Position numbers and translations under genes: made by a program. This document shows, one piece after another, positions 36,233 through 48,540 of a DNA stretch of 64,000 nt (position 1 is the stretch's first letter; each line of letters begins with the position of its first letter). The stretch spans positions 69,716,006 to 69,780,005 of the forward strand of contig CALNVZ010002100.1 of NCBI GenBank assembly GCA_940671915.1. The letters run 5' to 3'. The notes beneath the pieces are model-generated. The model made no database searches and was not told the origin of the DNA. It saw only the letters and a list, made by a program, of their open reading frames with translations. The DNA comes from Paracentrotus lividus. Taxonomy: Eukaryota > Echinodermata > Echinoidea > Camarodonta > Echinidae.

Positions 36233-37167
36233 AGTAGCTGCATCCCTTGATGTATGCATGCCATATCTCCTTTAAACTGAGAATCCCCCTGACACACTCC
36301 AAATCATCCATGCATGTGTGCAAAATGTCAGACATTCCGTGGCAGCATAGCGTTCGGGCCACCAATTCAGTGTAGCGTTACGTCGCTCACGCCGGACGAT
36401 CGATCGCTTTCCCGGGTAAAATGCCCGGAATGTAATGGGCTGGAGGAGACGAACCCTCGTTGGTATTGTTTCGAAAGGATTGTCAGATTTCGTTTTGGAT
36501 ACAAGTTCATCCCCTTTCGCTCACTGAGCTAGTTATTAACGCTGAAATAAAATCAGTTTCTTTTGTACTCCTACAAAAATCAAATCTCTAGAGCTTTATC
36601 TCGCAACGGCGCAACGTTTAACACTGTATCTCCAGACCCAATGCACAGTACTCCCACATCTTATTCATGCACAGGCACAGCAACAATTTTGGATTACATT
36701 ATTCACGAATTGAGCGAGATCGTTACCATTGTGAGGGAAGTGTATTGCACTGCTATGCCTATCTACCCGCCCTATGTGGTATATTGGAGTACTTTACTAT
36801 CTACCGTAGATAGTCTGCTGGTTTCCTGTTTATCACGTCGGCGTTACAAATATTCATCGATTAGTTTTTACATATGAAAAAGGAACAGCCTAAAGGAAAC
36901 GAAATAAAATTATATCAGGTATGTATTTTCAGAAACTATTTACACAATTGCCGAATTAGATGTTTTCATGCGATGCCCCAATCGATATCAAAGACCTACA
37001 TTAAGTTTACTTAATTTCAGAGGAGAAATTAAGAGCAGCGGCTGTTAGTCGCTAGATTATTTAAATCATTAAATAAAGCTGCCCAATTACCTCATATTAT
37101 CACAAATATTAAGCTCATCAGTTTATGTCAGAACGATAGCCCATATAATACATGCCATTTGTATATA

Positions 37168-37170
<3 letters not shown>
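36233..37170. other. unassigned region with less AT-rich patch
   Basis: 36310-36530 is CpG-containing and more GC-rich than its surroundings, with frames of 72 and 104 codons on the plus strand (36314-36532, 36563-36877). Neither shows a domain I recognise. The first contains one CPEC, the second a hydrophobic stretch. They are not called as genes, but an exon or regulatory element is possible. Confidence 0.4.

Positions 37171-37255
<85 letters not shown>
37160..37255. repeat. (AT)n microsatellite
   Basis: About 45 near-perfect AT dinucleotides. It is cruciform-prone, and the poly-Ile/Tyr frames across it are artefacts. Confidence 0.9.
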
Positions 37256-37260
<5 letters not shown>

Positions 37261-38525
37261 GTATATAAGTTATGTGCATCCTTCATGTATTGTGTGAATG
37301 AGAGGAACATGTATATAACATATTCTGCCCATTTCTTTTGAAAATGCAACTGAGATGGTGCACAAATAAGTATACTATGAATGACAGGGCCGTAAAAACT
37401 TAAACTATAACAGCAAGAAAATGTCCCCCTAATATTATGCAATCTTATTCCTTCTATTCCTACGCATGTATACTAGGCCTATGTCATATTTTTTGTCTGT
37501 GCTCTTTATAGCATCATTTTGTTCATATATCATTATAAGCCTATTGATATCAATAATCATTTCTTTTTTCCATGTAAGATTGGATTTCAAAAAAGTTTTG
37601 TGTTAGTATAGGCCTAATGACAGATATTAAATGTACCCTTTCTTTTCGTGTTCTTTCCCTGGAGATTTGGCCTTGTCAAGCAAAATAATAGCAAAAATGC
37701 CTCCTTTTATTGAATGGACTTCATTTGCCTTTGATCTTTGATTTCAATTCACGGTACTTTATTTAATGAGAGATAAACATAAACATATAGCATTAAAGTG
37801 ATCACGCCTGCATAGGGTGTAAGCCTACAAAAACACCTTTTAAAACGACACTTACTTTAGTGAAGAATTCTCTCATATTTCAAAGAAGGGAATTCGATTG
37901 ATTATGATGTGTTTGGCAGGAGCTATAACGAAAAGTATAGTCAAATCATTCAACAATGAATTTGAAGGAAAAGAAGGAAATTCAATTTCAATGGGGAGCA
38001 GTCATAATACCAATAAAATCACTCATGAGTCATGAAATATATTTATTTGAAGGAAGAAATATTGTTGATGATGAAGAATTCGTATTGTGAAAGAAACTTC
38101 CAAATTATAATGCTTAAGGATAATATTTCGCACAGCAAAATGTAGACATGGAGATTATACGATATAGAATTAAAGATTGAATATGACTTTTAATCGAATC
38201 CAACATCCTTGTTTTACATTATTAGGCCCTATTTTCTTTAAAATTTGATAAGGGGGGGGGGGGACATAACCGGTGACTTTACAAACATGACAAATTGAAC
38301 ATATAGAATGTGAATAAGAAAATCATCCACACTGTTTCCATTTTAACAGGCATCATGTTTGGCTCACGATATAACAAAGGAAATTCATTCACTATTTCCA
38401 TTTCACTCAACACCTTCAATACAGCTATTCCTTTGGTATTTTGTTTTGATCAGTCCTGTTCTAAACCATAATACCTTTCTTATAAACTTAATCCAGCGAA
38501 GCGTCGTTGTGACTTCAGCATTCTA
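37256..38525. other. non-coding region
   Basis: No supported gene. AT-rich, with a G-run at 38251-38263. Confidence 0.55.
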
Positions 38526-39368
38526 CCGAGTGAGTAAAAAAAAACTTTACACCTAGAAAAATGTCAATAAAAAGAAAACCAATTTATAAACTCCAAATTA
38601 TTTTACATATTCTGAAAGAGTAACTCCTCCTGCATCTTCTGGTACCATTTTTGTATGGTATGTCTTTACGCTTGGATGAACACGACGCAATGTTTGCGAA
38701 CATGTCAATTTAGAATTGTGCCAGAATGGGAGTAAAATCAAAACAACAAAAAGCTAGAAGAAAGCAACTTCATCCTGATTAAAATTGCATAACTTTTTAA
38801 CGAAAATGTCTTTCGCTTAATAACTTGGCAGGGGTGTTGTTACACATATTGACTACATTTCGCATGAAAATTAGATTGACTCGTCAAGTAATGCACGAAT
38901 GAGTACACATCAAAGAGTAAATTACCACTGACAGACCTAAAAAGGCCTCCCAATACTTTTGAAAAGTGATTATTTTGTCTTTGACGTGTGCTCACTCATG
39001 CCTGACTCTACAGATCTATCTCATTTTCATACAAAATGTAGTCAATATGTGTAACAACACCCCTGCCGAATTATTAAGCGGAACACATTTTCGTTAAAAA
39101 GTTATGCTATTTTAATCAGGATGAAGTTGCTTTTTTAATAGCTTTTTGTTGTTTTAATTTTACTCCCATTCTGGCACAATTCGAAATTGACATGTTCGCA
39201 AACAATGCATTGCTTCCAACAAGCGTAAAGATATAACACACGAAATTGGTACCAAAAGTTGCGGGAGGGGTTACTCTTTCAGAATATGTATAAGAATTTG
39301 GGGTTTATAAATTGGTTTTGTTTCTATTGACATTTTTCTAGGTGTAAAGTTTTTTCTGACTCACTCGG
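38526..39368. mobile_element. fold-back element A, GAGTGAGT ends, 843 bp
   Basis: Starts CCGAGTGAGTAAAAAAAAAC at 38526 and ends GTTTTTTCTGACTCACTCGG at 39368. TA flanks both sides (38524-38525, 39369-39370). The two arms are similar for about 390 bp each, including GTGTAAAGT/ACTTTACAC, GGGAGTAAAAT, CAACTTCATCCTGATT and GGGGTGTTGTTACACATATT. Only a short centre is unpaired, so nearly the whole element could form a hairpin. No coding capacity. Confidence 0.9.
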
Positions 39369-40069
39369 TATACAGTTATATATTTGTATCTTTAATTGTC
39401 CATCGCAGGCTAATGTTTAAAGAATCCCCAAAATAATTAAGACAATGGATCAAATTCCACATAATGGTACTTACGATGATTATGGGAGTGTCAAATAAAA
39501 AGGTAACATTATACAGCCCTCATCTAGCAGTGATTTATTCCCTAGAATCGCACACAGTAATCATGTATTCATTTTGGGTGAGTAAGAAAAAAAACTTAAC
39601 ACCTCAAACTTCGTTGATTTCTAAGAATTATTATCCATGAACAGATAACTATTATGACTTCAAAGAACATCTTGCGATTAATAATTTTATTTAATGTAAA
39701 ATACATATTGTGCCAACTTTTTCAATCTTGGTTAACTTGTGAATGTTATAAATTAGTCTGTGCATATATGTTATTCAGTTTTATTACTATCCTGTTCGCC
39801 TCCTGAAAGTCAGTATTCAGTGCTTAATCAATTTTCATGTAAATCTAGTTATCAAAAAGTTATTTTGATGCAACTCTACATGGGATTATGACTTCATGGT
39901 CATCTGGAGTGTTTGGATTCATTCATTTCAATAATCCATTACTTTTGCACAAATCAAATTTTACCTGACAACGTCAAATGAATATATTATCCGAGCTGAA
40001 ACCTATACCATATGAAAGTAATATCAAATCATTTGAGAGGACAGACTCTTTCAGGACATACGATATACG
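39369..40069. other. non-coding region with a possible left element end
   Basis: At about 39572-39605, GGTGAGTAAGAAAAAAAACT followed by TAACACCTCAAAC matches the left-end pattern of the GAGTGAGT elements. It may be the remnant or true left end of an element ending at 40255. Otherwise no features. Confidence 0.5.
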
Positions 40070-40311
40070 TGCTTCATAATTACACAGGATATAAAAAACA
40101 ATGACGTGGATGACGGGGTGCAATACCGAATGAGTCAGGAAAAAAACGAAACACCTCAAAACCTGCCAATTTAATAAAAAACTTGAAGTTCCTTCCAAGT
40201 TTTTTATTAAATTGGCAGGTTTTGAGGTGTTTCGTTTTTTTCCTGACTCATTCGGTATTGCACCCCGTCATCCACGTCATTGTTTTTGATATCCTGTGTA
40301 ATTATGAAGCA
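40070..40311. repeat. 242-bp near-perfect palindrome containing fold-back element B
   Basis: The arms 40070-40185 and 40196-40311 are reverse complements with one mismatch seen, and are separated by a 10-base loop (AAGTTCCTTC). Inside, TA-flanked CCGAATGAGTCAGG...CCTGACTCATTCGG (40126-40255) matches the GAGTGAGT-type element ends. Symmetry continues about 56 bp beyond those ends on each side. Two opposed frames, 39974-40198 minus and 40183-40440 plus, encode the same peptide only because of the palindrome. Confidence 0.9.
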
Positions 40312-42034
40312 TTGGATGTCTGCTTTTCAAAAGACCGTTTGTTTGAATCCAGGCGTAAGAGTTGTGCACCTTTAGTGAATAAAATCAATCAAATCCAACG
40401 AATTTACATTTTATTGGTAAAGTTCATGATAGTTTTTTAAAAGACAGACAGAAAACATTTGTTGATATCATTACGTAATATGCCTTTGAAGTTGCAATAT
40501 TCATACATGTATATCTTAAAATGAATGTAATTCACTTCACTTTGAAAGTCTGGTCGACACAGCGCCTTTCATAATTTATGAGACTTCTTTATTGAATAAA
40601 ACTACAGACATGCGTTATTGAGGAAAGGAACTAAAGGAGGACATTCTCGCTTTTCAAAGCTTTTAGTCTTAATTGTACTTAACACTTTCACGCCAGCAAT
40701 TTTGCCCGACATGACTTAAAACAAAATAGAGTGTAGCTTTTTTGCTCGGTCGGCGTGTTCTGAAAAATTTGGGCCGGGTGTATAGAAATCTAACATTCCA
40801 AATTTCGCCCCCCCCCCCCCTCCATGAACCCTGGGGCCCGCGCCTACGACGAGTAAGTTAGATTTTTTTTTTGGTTAGGCAAAAAAAAAAATTGTTTGGC
40901 TTGTCCTCGCCGGACCGGCCCTCTTGAAAACGGCGCCGACCTCGACCAACCCTCTTTTTTTTTTTTTTTTTTTTTTTTCACCCAAACGCCGAAAATACAG
41001 CAGCTTCATATTTATTTGTTATATTTTTATAAAAACAGTATTATACAACTTGTTATTTTTCCATGCAAGTCCCATTTACGATACTCAATACAAAGTAAAA
41101 GTGATCTAAAAAAATGGAAGTCATTCGTTTTCTTTGTTTTTCTTTGTTTTCAATGGGAGGAAAAAAAGTAAAAAAAAAAACAAAAAAAAACCCGACGACC
41201 GACCCATTTTTGAGAAAAGGCATTCATTGGACAACCAAACAATTTTTTTTTTGATTATCATTCACATGTCGGCTATGGATGTCGATGCAGTTCTAAACAT
41301 TCTCACCCTAAAGAGAACTTGGGATGTGTCTTTGCACATTCAAGCTAGGTATTATTACCAAATGCGTAGGCGTTTGTGCAGAGTGGGACAGCAATGAATT
41401 CCAAACGTTGCTCACTATACATGCATGCAATATTAAGGTATATAATCCAACAGACACGGCTCATGGGTGATTCAATGACTTGGGAACTACACAGCGTATA
41501 TGGATCTGTAAACACATTTTAATGCACTTTCCATCATGGACGTGAGTAATTACCAACCATGCTGTATTTCCCATTCCCCACCACCTACGTACATTGTGTA
41601 CATGACATTAGTCAAAAATATGAACCCCGTTTTAATCGATAGAGAGACAGATTGTTGACAGATTGCTAAATTCTGAGCATTAAAGCGTCACGCTTGGAAG
41701 GTTATGTGTGTCGAGAGTTGATTTTGATGAGTGTAAATGAGCGTAAAATTTGGTATTTTTCTAGTTACCGATATTACAAAGAAGAAAGGATAGGGTGAAA
41801 GCACGGGTCGAAAAATGTTTAAGGATTATTCACTTTGGAAGATGAAAGACAAAACACCATAGGAGGGCACAATGAAGCTTTCAAATGGAACTTGAAAGAT
41901 ATGTTTTTATTCAATGAAGGCCCGTAGGCCTGTATACTGACGTCTTTTGGTTTGTTTTGCTTAGTTTTTTGTAGAGTGACACCATGTTTTGAAAAAGACT
42001 TAACTTTAAGTTGTGTTTGTGGTCGTCCATTATA
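40312..42034. other. non-coding region
   Basis: No supported gene. It contains a C-run at 40807-40820, a poly-T run at 40953-40978 with GGACCGGCCCTCTTGAAAAC before it, and A-runs near 41170-41190. This 40690-41200 block resembles a decayed retro- or DNA-element end but cannot be classified. The frames over the T-run are artefacts. Confidence 0.5.
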
Positions 42035-42340
42035 CAGAGTGAGTAAAAAAATATGTCCCGTCATTTTGAAGTGTGAACATTTAATAATCGGTTTATGCTA
42101 TGTCTTGGTAGAGTCATACTCCTAGCATCAGTTCTGTTGGTACCCTTTTCATTTAGACTTTTGCACGCATGACTTAATAACATACAATCTTCAGAAGACA
42201 GCAAAATCTTAATGGCGCAAAGTGGCTGTGTGAAGAATAAATAAATTGAGAATTTATTATTTATGTGCACTCACAAAGATACACACCCACATATACCCCC
42301 ATTTACAGATACACAAACCACATAAACATCCACAACCTCA

Positions 42341-42379
<39 letters not shown>

Positions 42380-42940
42380 TCTACACGCGTTTATACCCTA
42401 TCTTATCCTCACCAGCACTCACACACACAAACACAAATACACATCCACACCCTCAACAAACACACCCACACATGCACAAGCACACATGCACTCACTCACA
42501 CCCACAAACAGTCTGTTGTTAGGGAATGACTACATTCCAAACATTCGGTGATGGCAATGGTAAACAAAACACCAATGCTTAATCAGAAAAGTGAAAATGT
42601 TATTGTCAATTGTTTACTGTGTTTGTGGGTGCGTGTGTATGAGGGAGGATGTGTTTTGGGTTTGTGGGTGTGCGGTGAGATGGTGTGTGAGGATGTTGGT
42701 ACACATATTCTTTCAACATTTGTCTTAATCTTCATCCATCTACTTGGCACAATTGAGATTCTGCAGTCTTCTGAAGATTATGTGTTACTCAGTCATTGCA
42801 TGCAAAGATCCTTATGAAAATTGTTCCAACAAATGCTGGGAGGATGACTCTACCAAGATATGTCATGAAACCCATTATTAAATGTTTGCTTCAAACAAGA
42901 CTACTTCAAAATAATGGGACATTATTCTTGACTCACTCTG
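42035..42940. mobile_element. fold-back element C, CAGAGTGAGT ends, about 906 bp
   Basis: Left end CAGAGTGAGTAAAAAAATAT and right end CTTGACTCACTCTG are inverted repeats. Arms of about 210 bp match through GTCCCRTYATTTTGAAGT, CATTTAATAATSGGTTT, TCTTGGTAGAGTCAT and ATCTTCAGAAGAC. TA precedes the left end, but TC follows the right end, so the target duplication has decayed or the border is off. The centre is a CA-rich microsatellite followed by a GT-rich stretch. Frames over it (42246-42551 and others) are repeat-derived. Confidence 0.75.
42262..42520. repeat. CA-rich microsatellite inside element C
   Basis: A pure (CA)n core at about 42340-42374 with degenerate CACAYN sequence on both sides. 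Translations are threonine and histidine rich and not genic. Confidence 0.85.
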
Positions 42941-43747
42941 TCGATCAATAAGAATTTTAATCTTTATAGTGAGCCTATTTTACTAAAATATATGTTAACA
43001 TGACCAAACTATTCCTAAGCGAGATTCTTCATGATTGTGACGTGCCAGGGTTTGAGGACGTTTTTGTAATTGGGATTAAATAAATATCAATTCTTTTTTA
43101 AAAACTAGTTTATGTATGTGAAAATAACATGCGAATTGAAGTGGATTGAAATTAGCTGCAAATAAAATATTGTCTTTTTGTTTTAAATGAAATCATATCA
43201 AATTCTTTTTGAAGTGGTGTTGTACCGAATTAAAAATCAAAACGTTAATTTGATCAAACATCTACTCCACATTTCGGGATGTGCTTCAAGTTTAAGAATA
43301 TCAAGCTTTACACCAGATGTATCAGATATGGGTTGGACATCACAAACAAACTACAATGCCCTCTTCTATATTTATGGAAGATATAAAATCGAATTTCTGA
43401 AAGAGGTCATATCGGACGTGCTTAGATTGCTTCCATTTAGGACGTAATACAACCAAATTGCCAATTTGCGGATGAAATTGGATGCTTTATATCTGAACTT
43501 TATCCTACAATCCGGCAATACCGATGCTGTATTGTGTTTGAATATTGTTATGCCATTCAAAATATTCATGTTGGTATAGGGTTGCATCCATTTCCCTTTC
43601 TGGATACGAACACGACATATACCTTAAGCAAAGTGTTTTCGCGTACAGATATTTTCGCGATTTTGAACTAGTGTGGGAAATTCGTGAGTGGATAATTTTG
43701 CGATTTAGTGATGTTTTCATTACTACAGATAGCATTATACTTAATAA

Positions 43748-43816
43748 TGAAGAGGAAATTTTTCGCGAAGATGGACTCGCAAAATTCGCGAAAATAAAAC
43801 CATACGAAAATAACCA
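43748..43816 (+). repeat. dispersed repeat with GCGAAAATAAAACC, copy 2
   Basis: Same order of motifs and same orientation as 17494-17563 (GAAGAGGAAATTTTT, GCGAAAATAAAACCA, CGAAAATAA). Confidence 0.6.
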
Positions 43817-45180
43817 CTTAAGCTGGATTCGAGCTCGGATTGCTAGCTGCAAACCCGAACAAGATATGCGTCTTACAAAGCTCATAATATAATGTGATCA
43901 TACATCTCAATGACGTCATCTATTCTCACCAAGCCAGATAGTCGACACTCAATTAAACTCCGTGCTCATGTGCAATGAAACGAAAAAGTCATGCTATGAT
44001 CTTCCAACCGACGTTTGTATTGGGGTATACTACATGATTTTATACCTGTGTAAAATGACACTGGTGTTGTTAGGGTTGTGTTGGGGGAAGAAAGGATACG
44101 GAGTGATGGCAAAGGATTTCGTACTTATGAGGTGTTTTCTGTTAAATTTAAAACTTTTCTGACTCACTACCACTATGCTGTTTAGGCCTACTATTGTACG
44201 TAGTGACTTAAAAAAAAAAGTAAAAAAATAAAATACAATCATCATTGAAACTGAAGGCCAACATGACAATGTCTACACCTACATAATTAACACCTGTCCA
44301 CGCAGTTGGTCGGGGGGCGAACTGTTGAAGGAAAACCTACATTGACAACCATACCAAGCTTAAAGGGAGGCTTGCAAAATTCTGCGCTGTGTGCCTGGAG
44401 CTCTACATGACGTCAGTGCAAGTAATATTATTTGTTAAGGTGAAACCCTGAAAAAAAATCCTTTCTTAAGCATCATTACATGCTTCACAATTAGTTTTAA
44501 AAAAATTAATAAAAATAATAATAATAAATTACCGGTAACACCAGAATATTTTCCCTCCGTAAACTGCATTGTCAACTTAAGTGTACCCAGGTACGCTTAT
44601 GTTAATGGTGAAAAGGACCGAGTAACATAAAATTTTAGTCGATTTCTATCTGACTCAAACGTTAGCTATTATGATTACAGCATTAGCTGGAAAGGTGTGT
44701 TTGTTTAAGATCTTCAACAAAATTAAACAATCCCTTTAATGTACCCCCTATAATCACCCCATTATCGTTTTGTGCAACAGACAGATCATGATATGTATAT
44801 TTTGTGTCAGTATCCAACATTATTTTCGAAATCCTCCCCCCCCAAAAAAAAAACAAACAACAAAACAAAACAAAACAAAACCAATTTGCCGTGGACTATT
44901 TATACATTAAGTTTTGTAGGCTTACTTCAATTGACATATGAGATCATAGGGTCCTATTTAGCATACTTGTGGTGCCACTTGCTTTCATTCTCTATTCAAT
45001 TAATTGGACCTCTCTGCCCACCAACTAACATCTTTCATTATTGATGTCATCGCTGATCACAACCCACTTGACTCACTTGCTGTTATGCAATATGCATTAA
45101 GTATCAGGTGACCACTCGGCTAGAGTGTCAGCGAATTCTTCCGAGTTGGACTTTTAAGTGATGTAGGGTTTCCAGTTCCT

Positions 45181-45250
45181 TAAAGGGGAATCCGTCCCGG
45201 TGTACAAATTTGCTTATTGTGATAGTTTTATTGTCATGTGATATTTTTGT
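45181..45250 (+). repeat. dispersed repeat AAAGGGGAATCC...TACAAATTTGCTTATT, copy 2
   Basis: Diverged copy of 35767-35840 in the same orientation. Confidence 0.6.
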
Positions 45251-45460
45251 CTGCTAGATTTCACTCATATATCTTCGAGGGGGAAAAAAATCAAGATATT
45301 GTTGTCAAAAGATGTGATTTTCAACGATTACAGTGATGGAGGTTCTCATTTTCTTGAGAATGTGATGTGCAGCAAAAAACATATTAACAAGACATACAAG
45401 AAGGACTGCTAACAATTAAAATCAAAAGAAGTCACTCTCAAAGTATCGTTCTAGTATATA

Positions 45461-45904
45461 CAGTCTGTGTCAAAAAATATGGTACAGTCGGAAAAAAATT
45501 ATTTAGATGTGAAATATTTTCAAATAATGTGTGTATGTGGTACCAAAATGAAGCCAGGAGATTTTTATTACTCATTGCGCTTTGTTCTGTATAATTTGCT
45601 TTCGTAGATCAAAAGTTATGCTAAATTTTGTGCGATGAGGAACAAATCGAAATTGAGCACTTCATGGCCATTATGTGAAACCTATACACAAAGGCATGGG
45701 ACGGCGTGCGAAAAATGGATTTTTCTTGATTGTAGAAAACTAGTCATATTTCAAAAATTGCAACACCAAATGTGATGAAAAAAATTGCAGGTGAAAGTCT
45801 GATCTTCCTGCTTTATGAAAATACCAAACAATAGCAGGCTGTGATTAAACTTCATACTATAAAAAAAAGTTTTCCACTTGTACCATTTTATTTGACACAG
45901 ACAG
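45461..45904 (+). mobile_element. Tc1-like MITE copy 2, CAGTCTGTGT ends
   Basis: Begins CAGTCTGTGTCAAAAAATAT after TA and ends TTTGACACAGACAG before TA. High similarity to 18583-19050 throughout, with a roughly 25-bp deletion relative to it near 45660. No coding capacity. Confidence 0.85.
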
Positions 45905-47540
45905 TACATTTTATTTCTTATACCTGATTTTCATTAGAAATGGGATTTGTATTTATTGAAAAGTAACAATTTACTCAAAGATTAAAATATACCTCTTACA
46001 CAAACGTTTCCGATAATAAGTGTAGAAGTGCTTCCAGTAAATCAAAATGCCAGGCCCAATGTAGCAGTGGCCAACTATAATTTACATTTCGATAACTTTA
46101 CCGCTATTTACCTCTTTTCTGAACACTTCCATGTGAGATCTTTCAGACTAAAAAAGAAATAAAATTTAAAAAAATTTAAAAAAAAGTACATTTGTATTCA
46201 AGGACGGCTTGTCCTTTAAGACGTCAGTGAGCTTCAAACCTTAGGTGAACAAACTTTTGTGCATCTGTCTTTATTCACGACTGCAGTATGACATTTTATA
46301 ATAATTTTTTTTTGGGGGGGGAGTGAGCAACATTGAATCGTGGATGAGTTTAGAATTAGTTGAATTTATATACACTCTCACTCCCCATTTCCAAAAGATG
46401 TAATATAAAAGTACTTGATTTGCGATTTTCATTAAATTGAGCCATTGTTATAAGATGGTCTTTAGATGATAGGTGGTCAGGATTATGTCTTTGGTCAAAT
46501 AAATGCTTCTATTGTGACATGTTTTTAAGGAAGAAAATGAACGATCTTTGTGTATTTTTTTTTTGTTTACACATTCATCTAAACTGGTGATCTGAAATTT
46601 AATAAATGACAGTTTCCTTATTTGCCTGCCAAGTGATTGAAGTATAGTGGGTAAAAGGAAAAGTATCAATAGGACTACATTAACAATTTTCTCCCCAATT
46701 GTTTAGATTTAGATAATAGGTTTACTTTGACTTATTTTAATTTCGGAAGTTTGAAAGCTTCAATGAACCAAAAAAGGTCACATAATAAAGTTTCTGTAAA
46801 ATTTGTTACATGTTAATACCAAGATAGACGTACTTTGATTTAAATTATGGTCGTAAGATCAAACTATACAATAATTGTTAAAGGTCAACAAAAGTTATTA
46901 GAAGAACATTGTCCTGTTTGTTGTATACATTCGTAGCAGTAACCATAGTATTATTATGAACTGACATTAAACTCCATAGGCCCAACTACAGATGGTTTAT
47001 TCTCATTATTCTGCTGTCCAAGATAACACATGTACCCTGAAAGTTAACGAGGCAATTAGTGGCACAAATGGGTGGATTAATTCCAGCTACCCGCTAACAG
47101 GAGACTCAATGTTAAGGACTAAGGGAGACCAGATGGTTGTTAGATGGTAATATATTTGTTGTTTTCTCAGACATTTATTTATACACGTCGTTTAGTGTTT
47201 AACCAACATGCATGCCGATATCATTCCCCTATCTAAACCTTTAATTTCTCCAGGTAGTGCTATGACGATTTTTATCTATAGTTGGCAAAACAATTACGTC
47301 ACCAAGATACTCCAGCCATTCCTGCAGGTTGTGTATTGTTTGAATTGGGAGGTGGATGTGGAGTTCGTATTTCCTTTATAAAAAAAAAAAATGATTGTGC
47401 GATATATCAATATTATTTGATGTTGCACTCCGAAATCCTGATATTAAAAAATAAATAAAAGGTTAGGATGCTAAAATGCCCAGGAAATTATAAAATTATA
47501 AACCTTAATGTCCCTACTTAAAGCAAATTGACGTCGGTCT
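45905..47540. other. non-coding region
   Basis: No supported gene. 46970-47140 is more complex and contains GGATTAATTCC and GGCAATTAG motifs of the kind bound by homeodomain proteins. This is too common to call as an enhancer. Confidence 0.5.
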
Positions 47541-47570
47541 ACATTAAGTCTCCATACAAGCTCTCCATCA

Positions 47571-48540
47571 AGTGTGAACATACTTTTTGACGAAATACAA
47601 GCATTTGTGTGAGTGTGTGTGTGTTTGTGTGTGTGTGTGCGTGTGTGAGAGAGAGAGAGAGGGGGTGGGTCGTGTGGGATGGTGGATGTGTGAGAAAGGG
47701 GATAACATCTTCAGAACATGTGAACATATTATTTGACGACGATCTAGTATAATAGCATATGGGTGTGTGTGTGTGTGTGTGTGTGTGGATATGAGGGTGA
47801 GTGTGGGATGGAGAGGTTGAGATTGAGAGAGAGAGAGAGAGAGGAAGACAGAGATGGGAGGGTATAGAGGCGTGTGTGTGAGAGTTTATGTGAGAGTGTA
47901 TGTGAGAGTGTATGTGTGAAAAGGGATAAGATCTAAAGAAGATATGAACATACTTGTTGACGAATTTCTAGTATACAAGCACTTTAGTGTGTGTGCGTGT
48001 TGGAGAGAAAGAGGGATGAGTTGAGGGGAGTGTGGGAGGGCTATGTAAGAGATAGGGGATAAGATCTTTAGAAGATATGAACCTACTTTTTACCGAAGTT
48101 CTAGTATATACTTTGATGTGAGTGTGTGGGTGTGTGTGAGGGGGTGTGAGGTAATGGAGGTGCGCGCGTGTGTGTGTGAGAGAGAGAGATAGAGGCCTCA
48201 GGGGTGGTGTGCGGGAGGGTTGAGGTGTGTGTTAGTATGTCTGCGTGTGTGTGGTGTGTGTATGTGTGTGTGAGGAAGAGTAAGAGGAAGAGAGGAGAAG
48301 GTGTGGGAGGGAGTATGTGAGAGGAAGAAATAAGATCTTCAGAAGTGAACCTAATTTTTGATGAAGTTTTAGTATACTAGCATGTGGGTGTGTGTTTCTG
48401 TGTGAAAGAGGAATAGAGAGGGAATGGAGGTGTGGGAGGGTGGATGTGTGTGAGGGTGTGTGGGAAGGGATAATGCGATGGTGGTGTGTGAGGATGTGTG
48501 TGGATGTGGGAGAGGAGGGAGATGTGTGAAAGTTTGAGGG
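47571..48540. repeat. composite GT-rich minisatellite with conserved 55-bp core
   Basis: Five cores at about 47571, 47698, 47930, 48055 and 48328 share GGGATAAGATCTTCAGAAG, TGAACATACTTTTTGACGAA and TTCTAGTATACTAGCA. They are separated by variable stretches of GTGTGTG, GAGAGAG and GTGGGAGGG. Intervals are irregular (about 125-275 bp). The cores contain short palindromes (ATCTTCAGAAGAT, AGTATACT). The serine/histidine-rich minus-strand frames here are repeat-derived. Confidence 0.8.

Larger units (their letters stand above)
42941..45460. other. non-coding region
   Basis: No supported gene. The 115- and 126-codon frames at 43505-43892 cover the dispersed GCGAAAATAAAACC repeat and lack domains. 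At about 44118-44167, CACCTC followed by AAAACTTTTCTGACTCACTAC resembles a right end of the GAGTGAGT elements. Poly-C/poly-A runs lie at 44835-44880. Confidence 0.45.

Noticed and set aside
39974-40440. opposed frames encoding the same hydrophobic peptide
   Set aside because: Identity is caused by the palindrome at 40070-40311, not by duplicated genes.
43505-43892. 115- and 126-codon overlapping frames
   Set aside because: They cover the dispersed GCGAAAATAAAACC repeat and have no domain.
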